Shown here: positions 1 to 10,696 of the stretch, one piece after another | How positions within the stretch are numbered: the first letter of the stretch is position 1 | Layout: each line of letters starts with the position of its first letter | NCBI GenBank assembly: GCA_029216955.1 | Contig: JANAVB010031417.1 | Location: forward strand, 22,455,881-22,519,880 | DNA length: 64,000 nt | Direction of reading: 5' to 3' | Origin: Iris pallida | Taxonomy: Eukaryota > Streptophyta > Magnoliopsida > Asparagales > Iridaceae | Notes under the pieces: model-generated | Told to the model about the DNA's origin: nothing | The model's input: only the letters and a program-made list of their open reading frames with translations | The model's database searches: none | Translations under genes and position numbers: made by a program

Positions 1-1632
1 CGTGCTTGCATCAATATCAGTAGCAGCACCACCCCTCCCATCCAGCTGGCTCGTGCCATTGGTCATTGGAACTGCATTTTTGTCCTGCTTCATCTTCCAT
101 CCATCAACCCTCTCTTTCCAAGCAACATTACCAAATCCACCGGAGAACTCCCTCGATGGGTTAGCTGCTCAGGTAATGAATATAAATGCAGACAATCATA
201 TCAATATCAACATAAAAGGATGCTAATCACTGATAGAAAATCCAAAATGCTGAAAGACATTAACTATTAGAGTAACTGCATACGTGAGTGAGAATAAGAA
301 AGTGGATGCCCGCGCTTCCCGCCACCACCACCTGGAGGAGACATATCAGGGGAAGCCCCAGACAATTCTCCCGAGAACTACAAAAGAGAGAGGGAGTGAG
401 AGATCAAGAATTATTCCATGAGATCAAATAATAACGCATGTAAATAAAATGTTGTACCACTTGTCCGTGAGTAAGCAAAGGTATGTGATTCCGAGGAATC
501 TCCCCGCTATCATACTTGGGAGGCCCAGCGTCATCTCCCTGTCCATAGGTATTGTGCCAGCTCAGCATCCTCTCCGCAATCTTCTGCTTCTGGTCCTGGT
601 TGCCCGATGGGTAATTAAAATCGCTGGAGTCATCGGCATCTGCATCTCCCTCTTCCACCCCACGGATCGGTGGGCTCCCTAACAAATCAAGTAGATAATA
701 CAATCAAAATTTCAACTTTCCAAGCTCAAAAGTCTTGTAATAAAAACAAGCAATAACCTATTGTTCAGACCTTTTTGCCGCTTGTACTTGGTCTTGCATT
801 GGGGGCAGGCCTGGTTCCCATCCTTCCGCTCGTACTCGTAGCATGGTCGGCAGACGGGGAACCCGCATATGTCACAAGCGACAAAGAGGTCCCCATCAGC
901 CGTCGTGCCAACACCGTCACCGCAGATCTGGCAGACCTGCTGGACTCCTCCTCCAGCGTGCTTCACATGCTTCATTACCCAAAAATCAATCATTTTAGTT
1001 AATCAACCACACATACACTATCGACCAGTATATCCAAAGACAAAAAACCATAAATTGGAAATTCATATTCAGATTCATAGTATCATCACCCAAGCCTTCT
1101 CTAACCAGAATCAGATCAACTATGGAGCATAACTGTTGGGTTGTACATTTATCCGGTTGAGCGCTCAAGGTGGTGACAATGGAGTTTGGTAGTTTAGTCA
1201 CATCAAAGTGGGAATATTAAGTATAGATAATTGGGAGGTCCATGCCTTAACAAGGGATTTCGCTTTTAAGGCATATGGGTCATACATCATGGATCGTCAA
1301 CTCTGGTTCGGATCACACCGCATTTCCCACAAGTGGTATCAGATCCCAAGGTTACGAGTTGGGCTGGATTTGGCGCTCTAGTTGATTTGAGACAGATTGT
1401 GTTGAACGCACAATAATAACAATAATAAAGTTCTACAAAAATAACCGTTGACCAAGCATATACCCTCTATGTTGTCCTCCTTCCAACGGGAGTTCATATT
1501 CATCCAATTCTTAAAAAATTACTGAATTAACACTAGCTACACAAACAAAGGAGCTGCATTTAGAGCAAAAAACTGATAAAAATCGAAACTTTCTCCGATC
1601 TTACTGACCCCTGGATCTCCGTCGACTTCCAT
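1..1632 (-). CDS. CESA: Cellulose synthase catalytic subunit (CESA), N-terminal exons, partial
   Basis: This is the 5' part of a plasma-membrane cellulose synthase gene; the rest lies beyond the left edge. Five minus-strand exons fit GT/AG rules and join in frame: about 1609-1632 (start codon at 1632, MEVDGDPG), 771-969, 461-678, 284-377 and 1-164, giving about 233 codons. Exon 2 carries the CESA RING-type zinc finger ([41 protein letters not shown]), which in CESAs supports subunit pairing. Exons 3-5 carry the acidic stretch [11 protein letters not shown], the segment [13 protein letters not shown], then [10 protein letters not shown] and [15 protein letters not shown] just before the first membrane region. 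This arrangement matches primary-wall CESA3-class proteins, and the wording is closest to grass CESAs (recognition from memory). The exon 1 donor is uncertain: GTCAGT after codon 8 keeps frame, while a better-looking GTAAG lies 4 nt further on but breaks frame. No transmembrane or catalytic domain is in view. Confidence 0.93.
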
Positions 1633-1990
1633 AGTTTCGTTTCAGATTTTCTCAGCAGATCTAAGTTGCTTGAAGCGATCAATTTCCCAAACAGATCCCG
1701 ACCAATATCACTGCATCCTAAACAAAAGAAGATCCAGTGCACAAATAGCTAGAAATGAGAGATCTAACAAAAAAACAACGAGATCTGAGTGTAAGTCAAT
1801 TGCTCACAAAATGTTCGATCAATTGCCACAAAGAAAAAAAACGAGCACTAACCTCCTGCAAGGCGAGAGAGAGAGGGGGGAGAATGACGAGCTCTTCGAC
1901 TCCTTCACTCTCTTCTTTCTCTCTCTTGCTCTTCTTCTTCTTCAGGAGAGAGGAGAGAGAGAGAGTTTATAATGAGCTGTGATGGGTGGC
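1633..1990 (-). promoter_or_regulatory. CESA core promoter and 5' UTR (with probable leader intron)
   Basis: Reading the minus strand, a TATAAA box lies at 1966-1971 and is followed by a long CT/GA-rich stretch typical of plant 5' UTRs. A donor-like GAG|GTTAGTG near 1843-1850 and pyrimidine-rich TAG/CAG acceptors near 1700 suggest an intron in the leader before the start codon at 1632, as is common in CESA genes. The transcription start would be near 1935-1940; this position is inferred. Confidence 0.6.
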
Positions 1991-3269
1991 TTAAGAAGAA
2001 AGCGACGCTCTAACCATTGCGATTATTAATTTTTTTTTCCTAGTAATGACAGAGATTGTAGCTCTCAAATTGCTGTTCAAAAGCAATTTTTGCACATGGG
2101 ACCCTGTGGCAATAATTACAAAGACAACCTTGGACAATGATGCATTTGTGTTATGCTACACTCAGACATTCCCTTTCATTCAGCATCAATCCATAAACAT
2201 GTATCAATTCGCAAAAGTATAGTGCTGATGTTGTCATGAGCCGTTTACTTATAAGTTTGTGTCGCAAAGAAACTTACTACATGATGTTATGAGCTGTTTG
2301 TAAGTTTTTGTCATCAATGTTGATCAAAAAACTGTTAAAAAAACAAAAAAAAAAATATTAACTTTTTTATTTACAAACACATTCTTGTGTTGTTTAAAAA
2401 AACTTAATAAGTAACTCTCATAAGTTGTACAACTTTATCAACGGTTTTGCGATAGTTTCTGAAATTTGAAAATGTAAATTTACATTCTTCTAATTTGAGT
2501 TTTCCAATTGATGACACAATTCTAACTCACCTCTATTTAAGCTATATAGGTAGATGGATATTATAAACCCAGATTCTCTATTATTATGGATTTGGGAATC
2601 TAGTTTGACTAATTTCATCAAATTTCGCAAATTACGTAGAAGCTCATAAAGATTCATATGTAATAATAAATTTTTCTAAGTATACACTATTTAAAATAGG
2701 ATTTATGCGGACTAATATGCAAAAACGAATACCTTTAAATACCACGCGGGAGGAACAACTCATAAATATCAACAGATAAATTAATTATATACGACACATT
2801 CACCTAATTTAAAGACACCCAAAAGTTAGCGCCGGGACTGCTGAGTGGGACCCACTGGTAGTTTCTGGATGGCAAAGCTGTTTTTCCGGTGGCGAAGAAA
2901 TTGTGGTGATTATTAGCTGGCAGGAAGTGAGGTGAGTTGGCGAGAAGAATCCAGCTGTGGAAAAGAAGGCTGAACTACCGACACCGATTCGGGAAGCAGG
3001 GTATTTTCGTCATTATGGCTAATGGAGTTGGACATCTCAACTATTCTCCATCACTTGTTTGACTATACCGCTAATTTTTTTATGCAGAGGGCTTCTGGAA
3101 AAAATAACAAGACTTAAAGGACATATATAAATATAAATTTTCTGAAGATTAAAGTGTATTAAAATACATTTAATTATTTGTTTTTTTACACTTTAATGTC
3201 TAGATTTTTCTTTTGACATGTTAAACTTTTTTTTTTCTACTTTAGTGCCGTAGCGAGCCACAACACTTG
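1991..3269. other. Intergenic, AT-rich; distal CESA upstream region
   Basis: I see no coding exon here. The stretch at about 2825-3010 is richer in G and C than its surroundings and may be distal promoter sequence of the CESA gene, but it carries no motif I can name with confidence. Confidence 0.5.
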
Positions 3270-3574
3270 GGCCTGTTTGGTTCGCGGAGTAGAAAAAAAG
3301 TAAATCAATTCTTTTACATTATTTTTTTGAAAAATTGTACTTTTTATTGATTTTTTTTTTCAATATTTGAAAATGTCAAAAAATTTGAAAAAGAAAATGA
3401 ATATCTCAATGTAGGAAAGTCATTTCTTGCTTGGATGGATGGAATCAATTTTCTTATAATTTTTTTTCTATTGAAAATTACTTTCCTTTTCTTCTCAAAT
3501 TCTTTAGCACCCAAACATAAGAAAGTAATAATTTTTCTTTCCCAATCCAATGATTCCGCGAACCAAACTAGGCC
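3270..3574. mobile_element. Tourist-like MITE, family 1, copy 1
   Basis: The element starts GGCCTGTTTGGTTCGCGGA and ends with its inverted form TCCGCGAACCAAACTAGGCC. Both sides are flanked by the trinucleotide TTG (3267-3269 and 3575-3577), a variant of the 3-bp duplication made by PIF/Harbinger transposases. The interior is AT-rich and non-coding. Two better preserved relatives lie at 36833-37144 and 37257-37566. Confidence 0.85.
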
Positions 3575-3577
3575 TTG

Positions 3578-4896
3578 GGAGTAATTATTTTTATGTATTC
3601 TCTCTTTCTTTTCATGTATTTCTTTTTTTTTTCTATTTTTTTTAAAATGTACTCTTTGATTTAAGGCTGACAATGTCGAACTACACATGACCGTGTCTAA
3701 ATATGTTTTAGCGTGTATCAGAGACCATGATTGTTTCTAAGAATGTAAAAAAAAATTTAAAAATTAACATTCCCATATATTATTTATATGAAATCTTCAT
3801 TTTTTAGATTTATGCATTCCTATTTTTTTAAAATTACAGTAACATAATTATTAGAATGTTAAAAAGATATATTGTTTCTATAGTGGTTTAAATATATATT
3901 ATTATTATTATTATTATTATAGTATTTGTACAATATTCTTAGAATATCAAAACAACCCTGTTATAGATTAAAATAAAAATGTTTAAAATATTGAAGAACA
4001 AAAATTGAATAACTGAGGATATTAGAATTTACCTTTTGGAGAATAATAATAACCTCGAGTGTAATACCAAGTCAAAGGTATTTTAAATATTCATATCCAC
4101 GTTGATGTAAATCCTACATATTCTTCAATTCTTAATAGCCGAGAATATTGCAATCCAAATTTAACTATAGTTTTACAATATAAAACCAATCGGCTAGTTT
4201 TCGAACATTATATGTGTGTGTCAGCGAATGTGTGTGTATGAGAGAGAGAGAGTTATGAACCAACAAACAAACTTTAAATTGTATGATAAAAGAAATGGCT
4301 AATTAGTGTTTAGATGAATTTTATACCATAGAGTTTAAACCATGACATGTCAAATTAAAAATTTTGGTCACTTAATTTTTTTTTCCTTTCATTATACCCT
4401 TTTTCTCAGCATATATTGGTTGTTTCCTTTGTATTCATGTTCAAGATATAATAAAAAATAGAAACAAAAGTTAGGATCTAAATTTGTGATTGAACATGTT
4501 ATGACTTTAAATCTAAGGTATTATAAAACTAAGAATCTAAACGCTAATTAGCCCTTAAAAAAGACTCTCTCCGCCCACTTAAAATCATAGTACCTTCATA
4601 TGCGATTTAGGCACCTTCATATGTGATTCAGTATTCTTCTGCAAAAAAATATCAGGTTCAACGGAAAACTTCAAACAAATTTTTGGTTCTATTCCATGCA
4701 CATATCTATATCTTTTTCACAAAAATAGTATTCAGTTGACCCAACTTGAAACGAGAAATGCAATTGTGCAAGGAATACTGTTTTAAAATCAGTTCTAGTT
4801 ACAAGATGTAAAATTGGGCTCAAAATATAAGAAATTTCCTTGATTATAGAAGATCTGTCAAGAAATAAATAAAAAGATGTGCAAAATAAAAATATA
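3578..4896. other. Intergenic, AT-rich, with simple repeats
   Basis: No gene is visible. An ATT/TTA trinucleotide run lies at about 3893-3920 and a short GT/GA-rich stretch at about 4209-4250. Confidence 0.5.
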
Positions 4897-4968
4897 CGCC
4901 GTTGCCGGGGATCGAACCCGGGTCACCCGCGTGACAGGCGGGAATACTCACCACTATACTACAACGAC
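4897..4968 (-). tRNA. trnD-GUC: tRNA-Asp (anticodon GUC), nuclear
   Basis: The minus strand reads as a 72-nt tRNA: acceptor stem GTCGTTG pairing with CAACGGC plus discriminator G, internal A box TAGTATAGTGG, anticodon loop CTGTCAC with GTC, and B box GGTTCGATCCC. There is no intron and no encoded CCA. A T-rich stretch follows directly (TATATTTTTATTTTG), a normal RNA polymerase III stop. The sequence matches plant nuclear tRNA-Asp rather than an organellar copy. Confidence 0.97.
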
Positions 4969-5455
4969 TTCTGTGTTATTTTTGCTTAAAAGAGCTATCG
5001 AATCTATTTATACGTAAACTTTTTTGTATAGATAAGTCATAATAGAGATGTAATTCTTTGATTTGAATATTTACTTATTACCCACATAGTATTTAGCCCA
5101 TTACTATTTTTATAAATCTAAAAATATATACGAAAAGAACACAGCCTTACAGATCACGGTGTAAACCGCAGACCTTATTGGCCCGGACTTTATTGCCTAT
5201 GTTAACAGGGGGTAAGGTGACGTCAGCAAAATTTGGTCCGACCAATCAGGGCAGACACCTGGCAATTTTTTTTCGGTTTCTATATTTTGGTCCGTCTGCT
5301 AAGTATTATTGATAAGAAAAAGACGATGATCAAGTCAAGACCAAACCCAAGCAGAGAAGGAAAAGATATGCAAGATGATAACCAACGAGCGCAACTGTAG
5401 GTTCCCAACAACTATTTATGACAATGCTTGCTTTTATTTATCTGTTTATATTATA
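4969..5455. other. Intergenic, promoter-like patch at 5150-5260
   Basis: A GC-richer patch contains a perfect bZIP-type palindrome TGACGTCA (5218-5225) and two CCAAT-type sequences (ATTGG near 5178, CCAAT near 5243). No open reading frame starts downstream on either strand, so the patch looks like an orphan promoter or part of an old repeat. Confidence 0.3.
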
Positions 5456-5666
5456 CTAGCATATGTGCACGTGCCTTGCACGTATTTTAATATTTTTTAA
5501 TTAGTTTAGGAAGACTTTTTAGGAAGACCAAAGGGTAGTCTTCCTAATTACTAAGTTGTCCTTATTAAAATTAATGAACTATTTTTAATTAGTATAAGTA
5601 TGTAAAGGTATTTTTGGAATTCAAAAGTTCCACCATCTAAGTTTTCCTATTATATAGTAGAATAGA
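5456..5666 (-). mobile_element. Small non-autonomous Helitron, copy 1
   Basis: On the minus strand the element begins TCTATTCTACTATATAAT and ends with a perfect hairpin ACGTGC-CTT-GCACGT (5469-5483, + strand) a few bases before CTAG. A 5' TC, a 3' hairpin and a 3' CTRR without inverted repeats or target duplication are Helitron hallmarks. It shares both ends with the element at 36151-36407. Confidence 0.75.
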
Positions 5667-6080
5667 TATTAAATTTGCAATGCTTCTTTAGTGTGCCATT
5701 TGTCACATGGCATTTCTATCTACAGCCAACCAAAGAACCAATTAAGCTAAAATTATTCAGTAACAACTGCTTAATTTATTAGAGCTCAAACAACCTCTAG
5801 GCGATGACGATTACATTCATAATTGAAGTTGTGTGTGACACTCATCACAACAACTCTAATAATCACATTTAACTCCTTGTAATCCAAAAGTAGGCAATTA
5901 AATTGGAAAAAAAAAACAAGTAGCTTTCACTCGGCAAGATGAACAAACCACCAAATCAAAGCTCCCAATTTCTTTTCAACATACAATAGAGACGTACATA
6001 TTACATACAGATAATAGGAAGAAGACTTTATCACCCCTGCAAGCAAGCAAGCCACTCATATCCACTTGCAACATCATTGA
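5667..6080. other. PSBTN 3' region and intergenic DNA
   Basis: This stretch lies downstream of the PSBTN stop codon. It should hold the 3' UTR and poly(A) site of that gene; AATAA-type sequences are frequent, so no single site can be chosen. Confidence 0.4.
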
Positions 6081-6410
6081 TTAAGCAATCTTGTGGCAAA
6101 TGCGGGCCGTCGGCATGGTCACGCAAACCGGAGCATAGGCCTTCCTCGCTTCCGGTGTCCCCCGCTTCAGTTCTTCCGCAAGAGCAATCCCTTGGCCCGC
6201 CACAGATATGGCGGCCGCAGCAGCTGCGAACACTGCAGCCCTGCGCCCGCTGATCTTCTCATCAACGTCCACATTCGGCTTTGCCAAATCTTGGCTTTCA
6301 GCCCGGACTGTCGCCCTGGCCACGACAAGGCTCCGCGGCTGGCCAACCAAAGGACGGTGAGCGACCGAGGCACCGCCCAAGAAAGAAGCCATCATGGTCA
6401 CCGATGCCAT
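6081..6410 (-). CDS. PSBTN: Photosystem II 5 kDa protein, chloroplast precursor
   Basis: This single-exon gene encodes 109 residues of the nuclear-encoded photosystem II 5 kDa subunit, a small lumen-side protein of photosystem II in land plants and green algae. Residues 1 to about 37 are rich in Ser, Ala, Val and Arg with few acids, as in stroma-targeting transit peptides. Residues 54-78 ([21 protein letters not shown]) form a twin-arginine thylakoid signal with an AxA-type cleavage site. The mature protein is then residues 79-109 (31 residues), [14 protein letters not shown] followed by [13 protein letters not shown], with the two conserved cysteines of the family. Length, targeting order and mature sequence all fit an intact functional gene. 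The start is the first ATG after a short leader with no competing in-frame ATG. Confidence 0.96.
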   Translation of the reverse strand: MASVTMMASFLGGASVAHRPLVGQPRSLVVARATVRAESQDLAKPNVDVDEKISGRRAAVFAAAAAAISVAGQGIALAEELKRGTPEARKAYAPVCVTMPTARICHKIA

Positions 6411-6660
6411 ATCACACTCGGAACTTTGAGTAGCTAATGAAATGTGCTTGATATTGCTTTGGGAAAAGGTTTGGTATCAAATATGGATGGATGGATTAAA
6501 AAGTGCACGCATATGATAAGAAGGTAGGGTTCATAGAAAGCCATCCAGTTATCTTATCCCCTACTAGTCATCCAGCCAATAGACTCTGTCCACGTGGAGT
6601 TTTATCAGGGTGAGGATTGAGTGGTGATCAAGGCATTTCAGATCTAATGACCAGATAAGG
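6411..6660 (-). promoter_or_regulatory. Light-responsive type promoter of PSBTN
   Basis: Upstream of the start codon lie a palindromic G-box CCACGTGG (6590-6597), I-box cores GATAAG at 6515-6520 and 6654-6659, an inverted one CTTATCC at 6553-6559, and a CCAAT box at 6576-6580. G-box plus I-box spacing of this kind is established for light-regulated nuclear photosynthesis genes. No clear TATA box is visible, which is common for photosystem genes. Confidence 0.7.
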
Positions 6661-8211
6661 TCCATCACCACACCTGATGGATAACTTCATCAGAGCGACT
6701 GTCCCCTGAAAATTCAAAAATTAAAAAGAATTTGAAAGAAAGGTTTAATGCTTCTTTAATAAGATACACAACAACCAATATAAATCCATGACGAAAAGAG
6801 ACGGCAACAAATTAATAGCATTGAAATATTACGGGAAAAGCTATATTGAAATATTAAGTTATAAGCAAGAAAATTGAAATTAGCAAGAGAATAATGTTAA
6901 AAGAACATATCAAAGGATCCATACCTGATCAAAATTCCAACAGCCTAGCTCATGCCAATTTAACAGGATTCGACAGGCTGAGAAGGAAGATATATTAGCA
7001 TTTTACCCAAAGAGAACTTCCCAACTTCCCACGATGAAACATTGAAACAGACAAACAGCAAAATTACGGGAACATATATATATATATATATATATATACA
7101 CTATTGTATATATTATTAGTACACAATGTGGTTTCAACTATTATTTCTAAATATATTTCATTCTAAATATATTTCATTCTCCATGTTTGAAAGAACAAGT
7201 TGCAACTAAAAGCAAATAAACTTTAGTGCAAGAATATTGCAAAAAGAGCATCATTTTTCAGGATTACATCAAGTACATTCTTAAGACAAACAGTAGCAGG
7301 CGGAGACATAACACATCATGGCTCGGTGGGTTCGATCCCACGGGAAAGCGAATTATTCCTTTCAATTATGGTAGGAGGTAAAAAAATCTTAAGACTTACA
7401 GTAACAATGTAAATATGTTAGTAGATGAATCAAGGTAATTATGTCATCAAATTATCAACTAAACCATTAAATGAGAAAATAATGGTGAAGTGCATGGACC
7501 ACATACTACTTTCCAAGGATACTCCAATGGATGTGCATTGTGCCATGTCCATCTCAGATACTCCAATACTTCAAAAAATCAAGATGTGGTTTCATTTACT
7601 AATTTATCCTAGATTTTGAAATGCTTACCGTATATATGAGACAAAAGAATAAACACATAATAGTGCTAGTGCGAAGAGGAAGTAACGGTTGGAGCATATG
7701 AAGTCACGCATTTCTATCATACTTTTTCATTTAATAATTTTGTATCTAGTCATGCATCATACATATAACTACATTATTTATAGAACTTTACGAACAGCAT
7801 CAATATAAGATAAGGGGTGAAGGATGATGTAGAAAGGGAAAACAAAGAGAAAAAGGTAACAGTCGTATGACAAAGGCTGCTGCAAAACCAAACTGACGTG
7901 AAAGTAGGATACATCAGGCAGTTTATAGATTTCGCTAGACGAAATTGGTGCGAAGAAGGGCCGCCTCCGCAAAGATTTTTTTTTTTTTTGAAATTTGTAA
8001 TATGAATTTTAAAACTCTTTTAAATTCTTTTGTGGATTTTTTAAAAAAATTTAAATTTATTTTGAATTTTAAAAAAATAAAAAAAATTTGAATTTTTTTA
8101 ATTTTAGTTGAATTTTTTGTTAAATCTGAATTTTATTTTTTTTGATTTTTTTTTTGAAATTTCAAATTTGAAAATTGAAATTTTCAAAAATTTCCGCATA
8201 GCCGAACAGGG
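6661..8211. other. Intergenic, AT-rich, with TA microsatellite
   Basis: No gene is recognised. A TA run lies at about 7074-7098. A tRNA B-box-like sequence GGTTCGATCCC at about 7329-7339 has no convincing tRNA or SINE around it. The stretch 7970-8190 is an A/T low-complexity run. Confidence 0.5.
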
Positions 8212-9330
8212 CCGCCTAGTAGGGCTGAGCAGAATTCGGTTTCTGAACCGTCAATCGAACCGATATTCGCATTCGGTTCGATTTTTAAAGTTTCGGGTCG
8301 GTTATCGGGTCCAGGATTTGAAATGTTAGGGTTTCGGGTCGGATAACGGGTTTTCGGTTCGAAACCGAAATTATTTTTTTATTAACTGTGAAATTACTAA
8401 AATGCCCCTTGATTTATATAAGAGGCTGTTTTTCTTTGGTGCCCTAAAATTTCTCTCTCGTCTCACTCATTAGAGTCTTCCATCCCGCCGTTGCTGCTAT
8501 CCTGGAGAGAAGAGGACTCGAGAAACCCTAGATCTCTCGTGCTATCTCTCTCTCTTTCTTGCTAACCATAGATCGGAAAACCCTAACTCCTAAGGGTCTT
8601 CGCCCCTTCCTCTGCATCTCGTGCTAACCCTAGATCTGGCTCTCTCGATCTCTCGAGCAAAGCTAGATCTATCGATATCTAACCTACACCAAAAGATCTA
8701 GCCGACTAACCGAGATCTGGTAAGAAATAATTATATTCTCTGATTTTTTTTCTTACAGCTGTTTGTTAATTTTATTTCCTTCTGTCTAATTAATTTGTTA
8801 TTTTTCTTGCATGATTCATTGAACTATAGAGAGATCTAACCTAGATCTGGGCCATCTGTGATCTGGCCCCTTGCTCACTTGCTGTGATGTTGTCTCGATA
8901 TTTCGAATCTTGTTGACATTATTGATTGTTGTTACTCACAGAATACCAGACTCCAGAGTCACTGTAAGTAATGGTTTGTTCTTCCTGGACCCATTTCTTT
9001 TATAATTTCATGAATATTTGTTGGTGGTTTAAATTTTGGTTTATGTTGAGTTGCATCATGCATGCGTATTTACTCTGATAATCTAACATTTCGAATGAAT
9101 CGAATCTGAGACTTTGGTTTAAAATTTCTAGTTTGACACACAATCATGGGACTGGTTGTTTCTGTTGTGTTTACTCTGATATTTATTCTAAATCTCTAAA
9201 TTTCTAGTTTGTAATATTTTTGTAGCACAAAATTTCTGTGATGTGCTATACTAGCTGTCAGCTGATACATTTACTGCTCTGTTTCTGTGAGTGGCTGTTA
9301 CATTGACTCCTCTATTTTGGCTTTTGGGAG

Positions 9331-9478
9331 CTTTACTCGTGTTTGGGTTACTCATTTAATACTGGAGCCTGGAGCTCCGTTTCTGTGTTTTGGCTCATTT
9401 ACTCATGTTTGGGTTACTCATTTAATGTTGGAGCCCGGAGCTCCGTTTCTGTGTTTTGGCTCATTTACTGCTGGATTT
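9331..9478. repeat. Tandem duplication inside the hAT element
   Basis: Two copies of a roughly 73-bp unit lie head to tail, recognisable by TTTACTCRTGTTTGGGTTAC and GGAGCTCCGTTTCTGTG. Shorter TTTACTGCTGG/TTTACTCAT pieces continue to about 9680. The open frame across it (9287-9712) is a by-product of the repeat. Confidence 0.7.
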
Positions 9479-10140
9479 TACTCATTTACTGCTGGAGTGG
9501 AGCCTGGATTTTACTCATTTAATGCTCCTTTACTCATGTCTAGGAGTCCTTTAATGCTACTTTACTCCCCTGTTTTGGCTTTTGGACATGGTTTACTGCT
9601 GGAAATTGATGTTGGACATTGTTTACATTTACTGCTCCTTTACTCATTTACTGCTCCTTTACTCATGTCTGGATTTTGGACATTGTTTACTTCACTTCAG
9701 TCTGGTTTTTGAACAGTGATACTTCCAGTTCTTGTTCTATTACTGCTGTAGTGCTGCTATCCGCTGCTGCTTAGGGCCCTACTGCTGCTGTCTGGAGTCT
9801 CTGGACTGGTTTGCTTGACTTTTGATCTGGAGTGGATACATTCGTTCAGTATTATGAAATTTTACTAATTTATTTCTTAAGCTTTGGCGATGATGATTTG
9901 GCTTTAACTGCAACCATTGGCGCGGCATTTATTTGCAGCCAATTGGCGAGGCATGTACTTCTGAGCCTTCTTTGTCCCCCAATTTTTAGGCAGTGATACT
10001 TGGCTGCGATGATGAGTATGTTGTTTGATACTTGACTTCTTTGTCCCCCAATTTTTAGCCAATTGGCAAGGCACTGCAGCCATTTGGCTTTAACTGCTGT
10101 TTGATGATGATGATGATGGAACTTGGAAGCATGTTGTTGT

Positions 10141-10420
10141 TCTCTTGTTCAAGTGTTCCCCTATTGTAATATGTGGTGTGGACTATTGTATTTGTTGTTG
10201 ATGGAAGCATGTTGTTTGATGATGATGATGGAAACATGTTGTTGTTCCTTCTCTTGTTCAAGTGTTTCCCTATTGTAATATGTGAACTATTGTATTTGTT
10301 GTTGATGGAAGCATGTTGTTTGATGATGATGACGATGGAACCATGTTGTGCAGCACTTATTCAAGTGTTCCCCTATTGTAATATGTGAACTATTGTATTT
10401 GTATTTGTTCAAGTGTTCAA
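10141..10420. repeat. Tandem repeat of about 105-110 bp inside the hAT element
   Basis: Three copies, the last incomplete, share TTCAAGTGTTCCCCTATTG, then TATTTGTTGTTGATGGAAGC and a run of GATGAT. They make up much of the 3' third of the element. Confidence 0.75.
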
Positions 10421-10696
10421 CTATGCATTAATTGGTTGTATCATGCTGTTTTTTAAAATTATATATTGGTGGCTTAAATTAATCAAGGATGCTATTTTTT
10501 ATTGGGCCGGCCCATTTGGGCCCATGAAACCGAACCGAACCGTAAACCGAAATATTTTTTCGGTTCGGTTTTGGTCGGTTCTCCTACATTATTTTCGGTT
10601 AACGGTTCAACAAGATACAGTTGTCGGTTTTTTCGGTTTTGCAATTTTCGGTTCGGTTTGAGCCGAACCGACCCGATGCTCACCCCTACCGCCTAG

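Larger units (their letters stand above)
8220..10688. mobile_element. hAT element, non-autonomous, 2.5 kb, gene-like interior
   Basis: The ends are TAGGGCTGAGCA and TGCTCACCCCTA, flanked by a perfect 8-bp target duplication CCGCCTAG (8212-8219 and 10689-10696), which identifies an hAT-superfamily insertion. Both subterminal regions (8226-8370 and 10505-10676) are packed with CGGTTCGGTT-type motifs, probable transposase binding sites. The interior (about 8440-10440) has CT-rich leader-like sequence, AAACCCTAG boxes and a donor-like ATCTGGTAAG at 8713-8724, but no transposase frame. It could be an internally deleted hAT that kept its UTRs and an intron, or one that captured host sequence. Confidence 0.88.

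Noticed and set aside
7315..7350. tRNA gene or SINE (GGTTCGATCCC)
   Set aside because: No acceptor stem, anticodon arm or A box at proper distance.
9287..9712. 141-residue frame in the hAT element
   Set aside because: Repetitive and without domain similarity; follows the tandem duplication.
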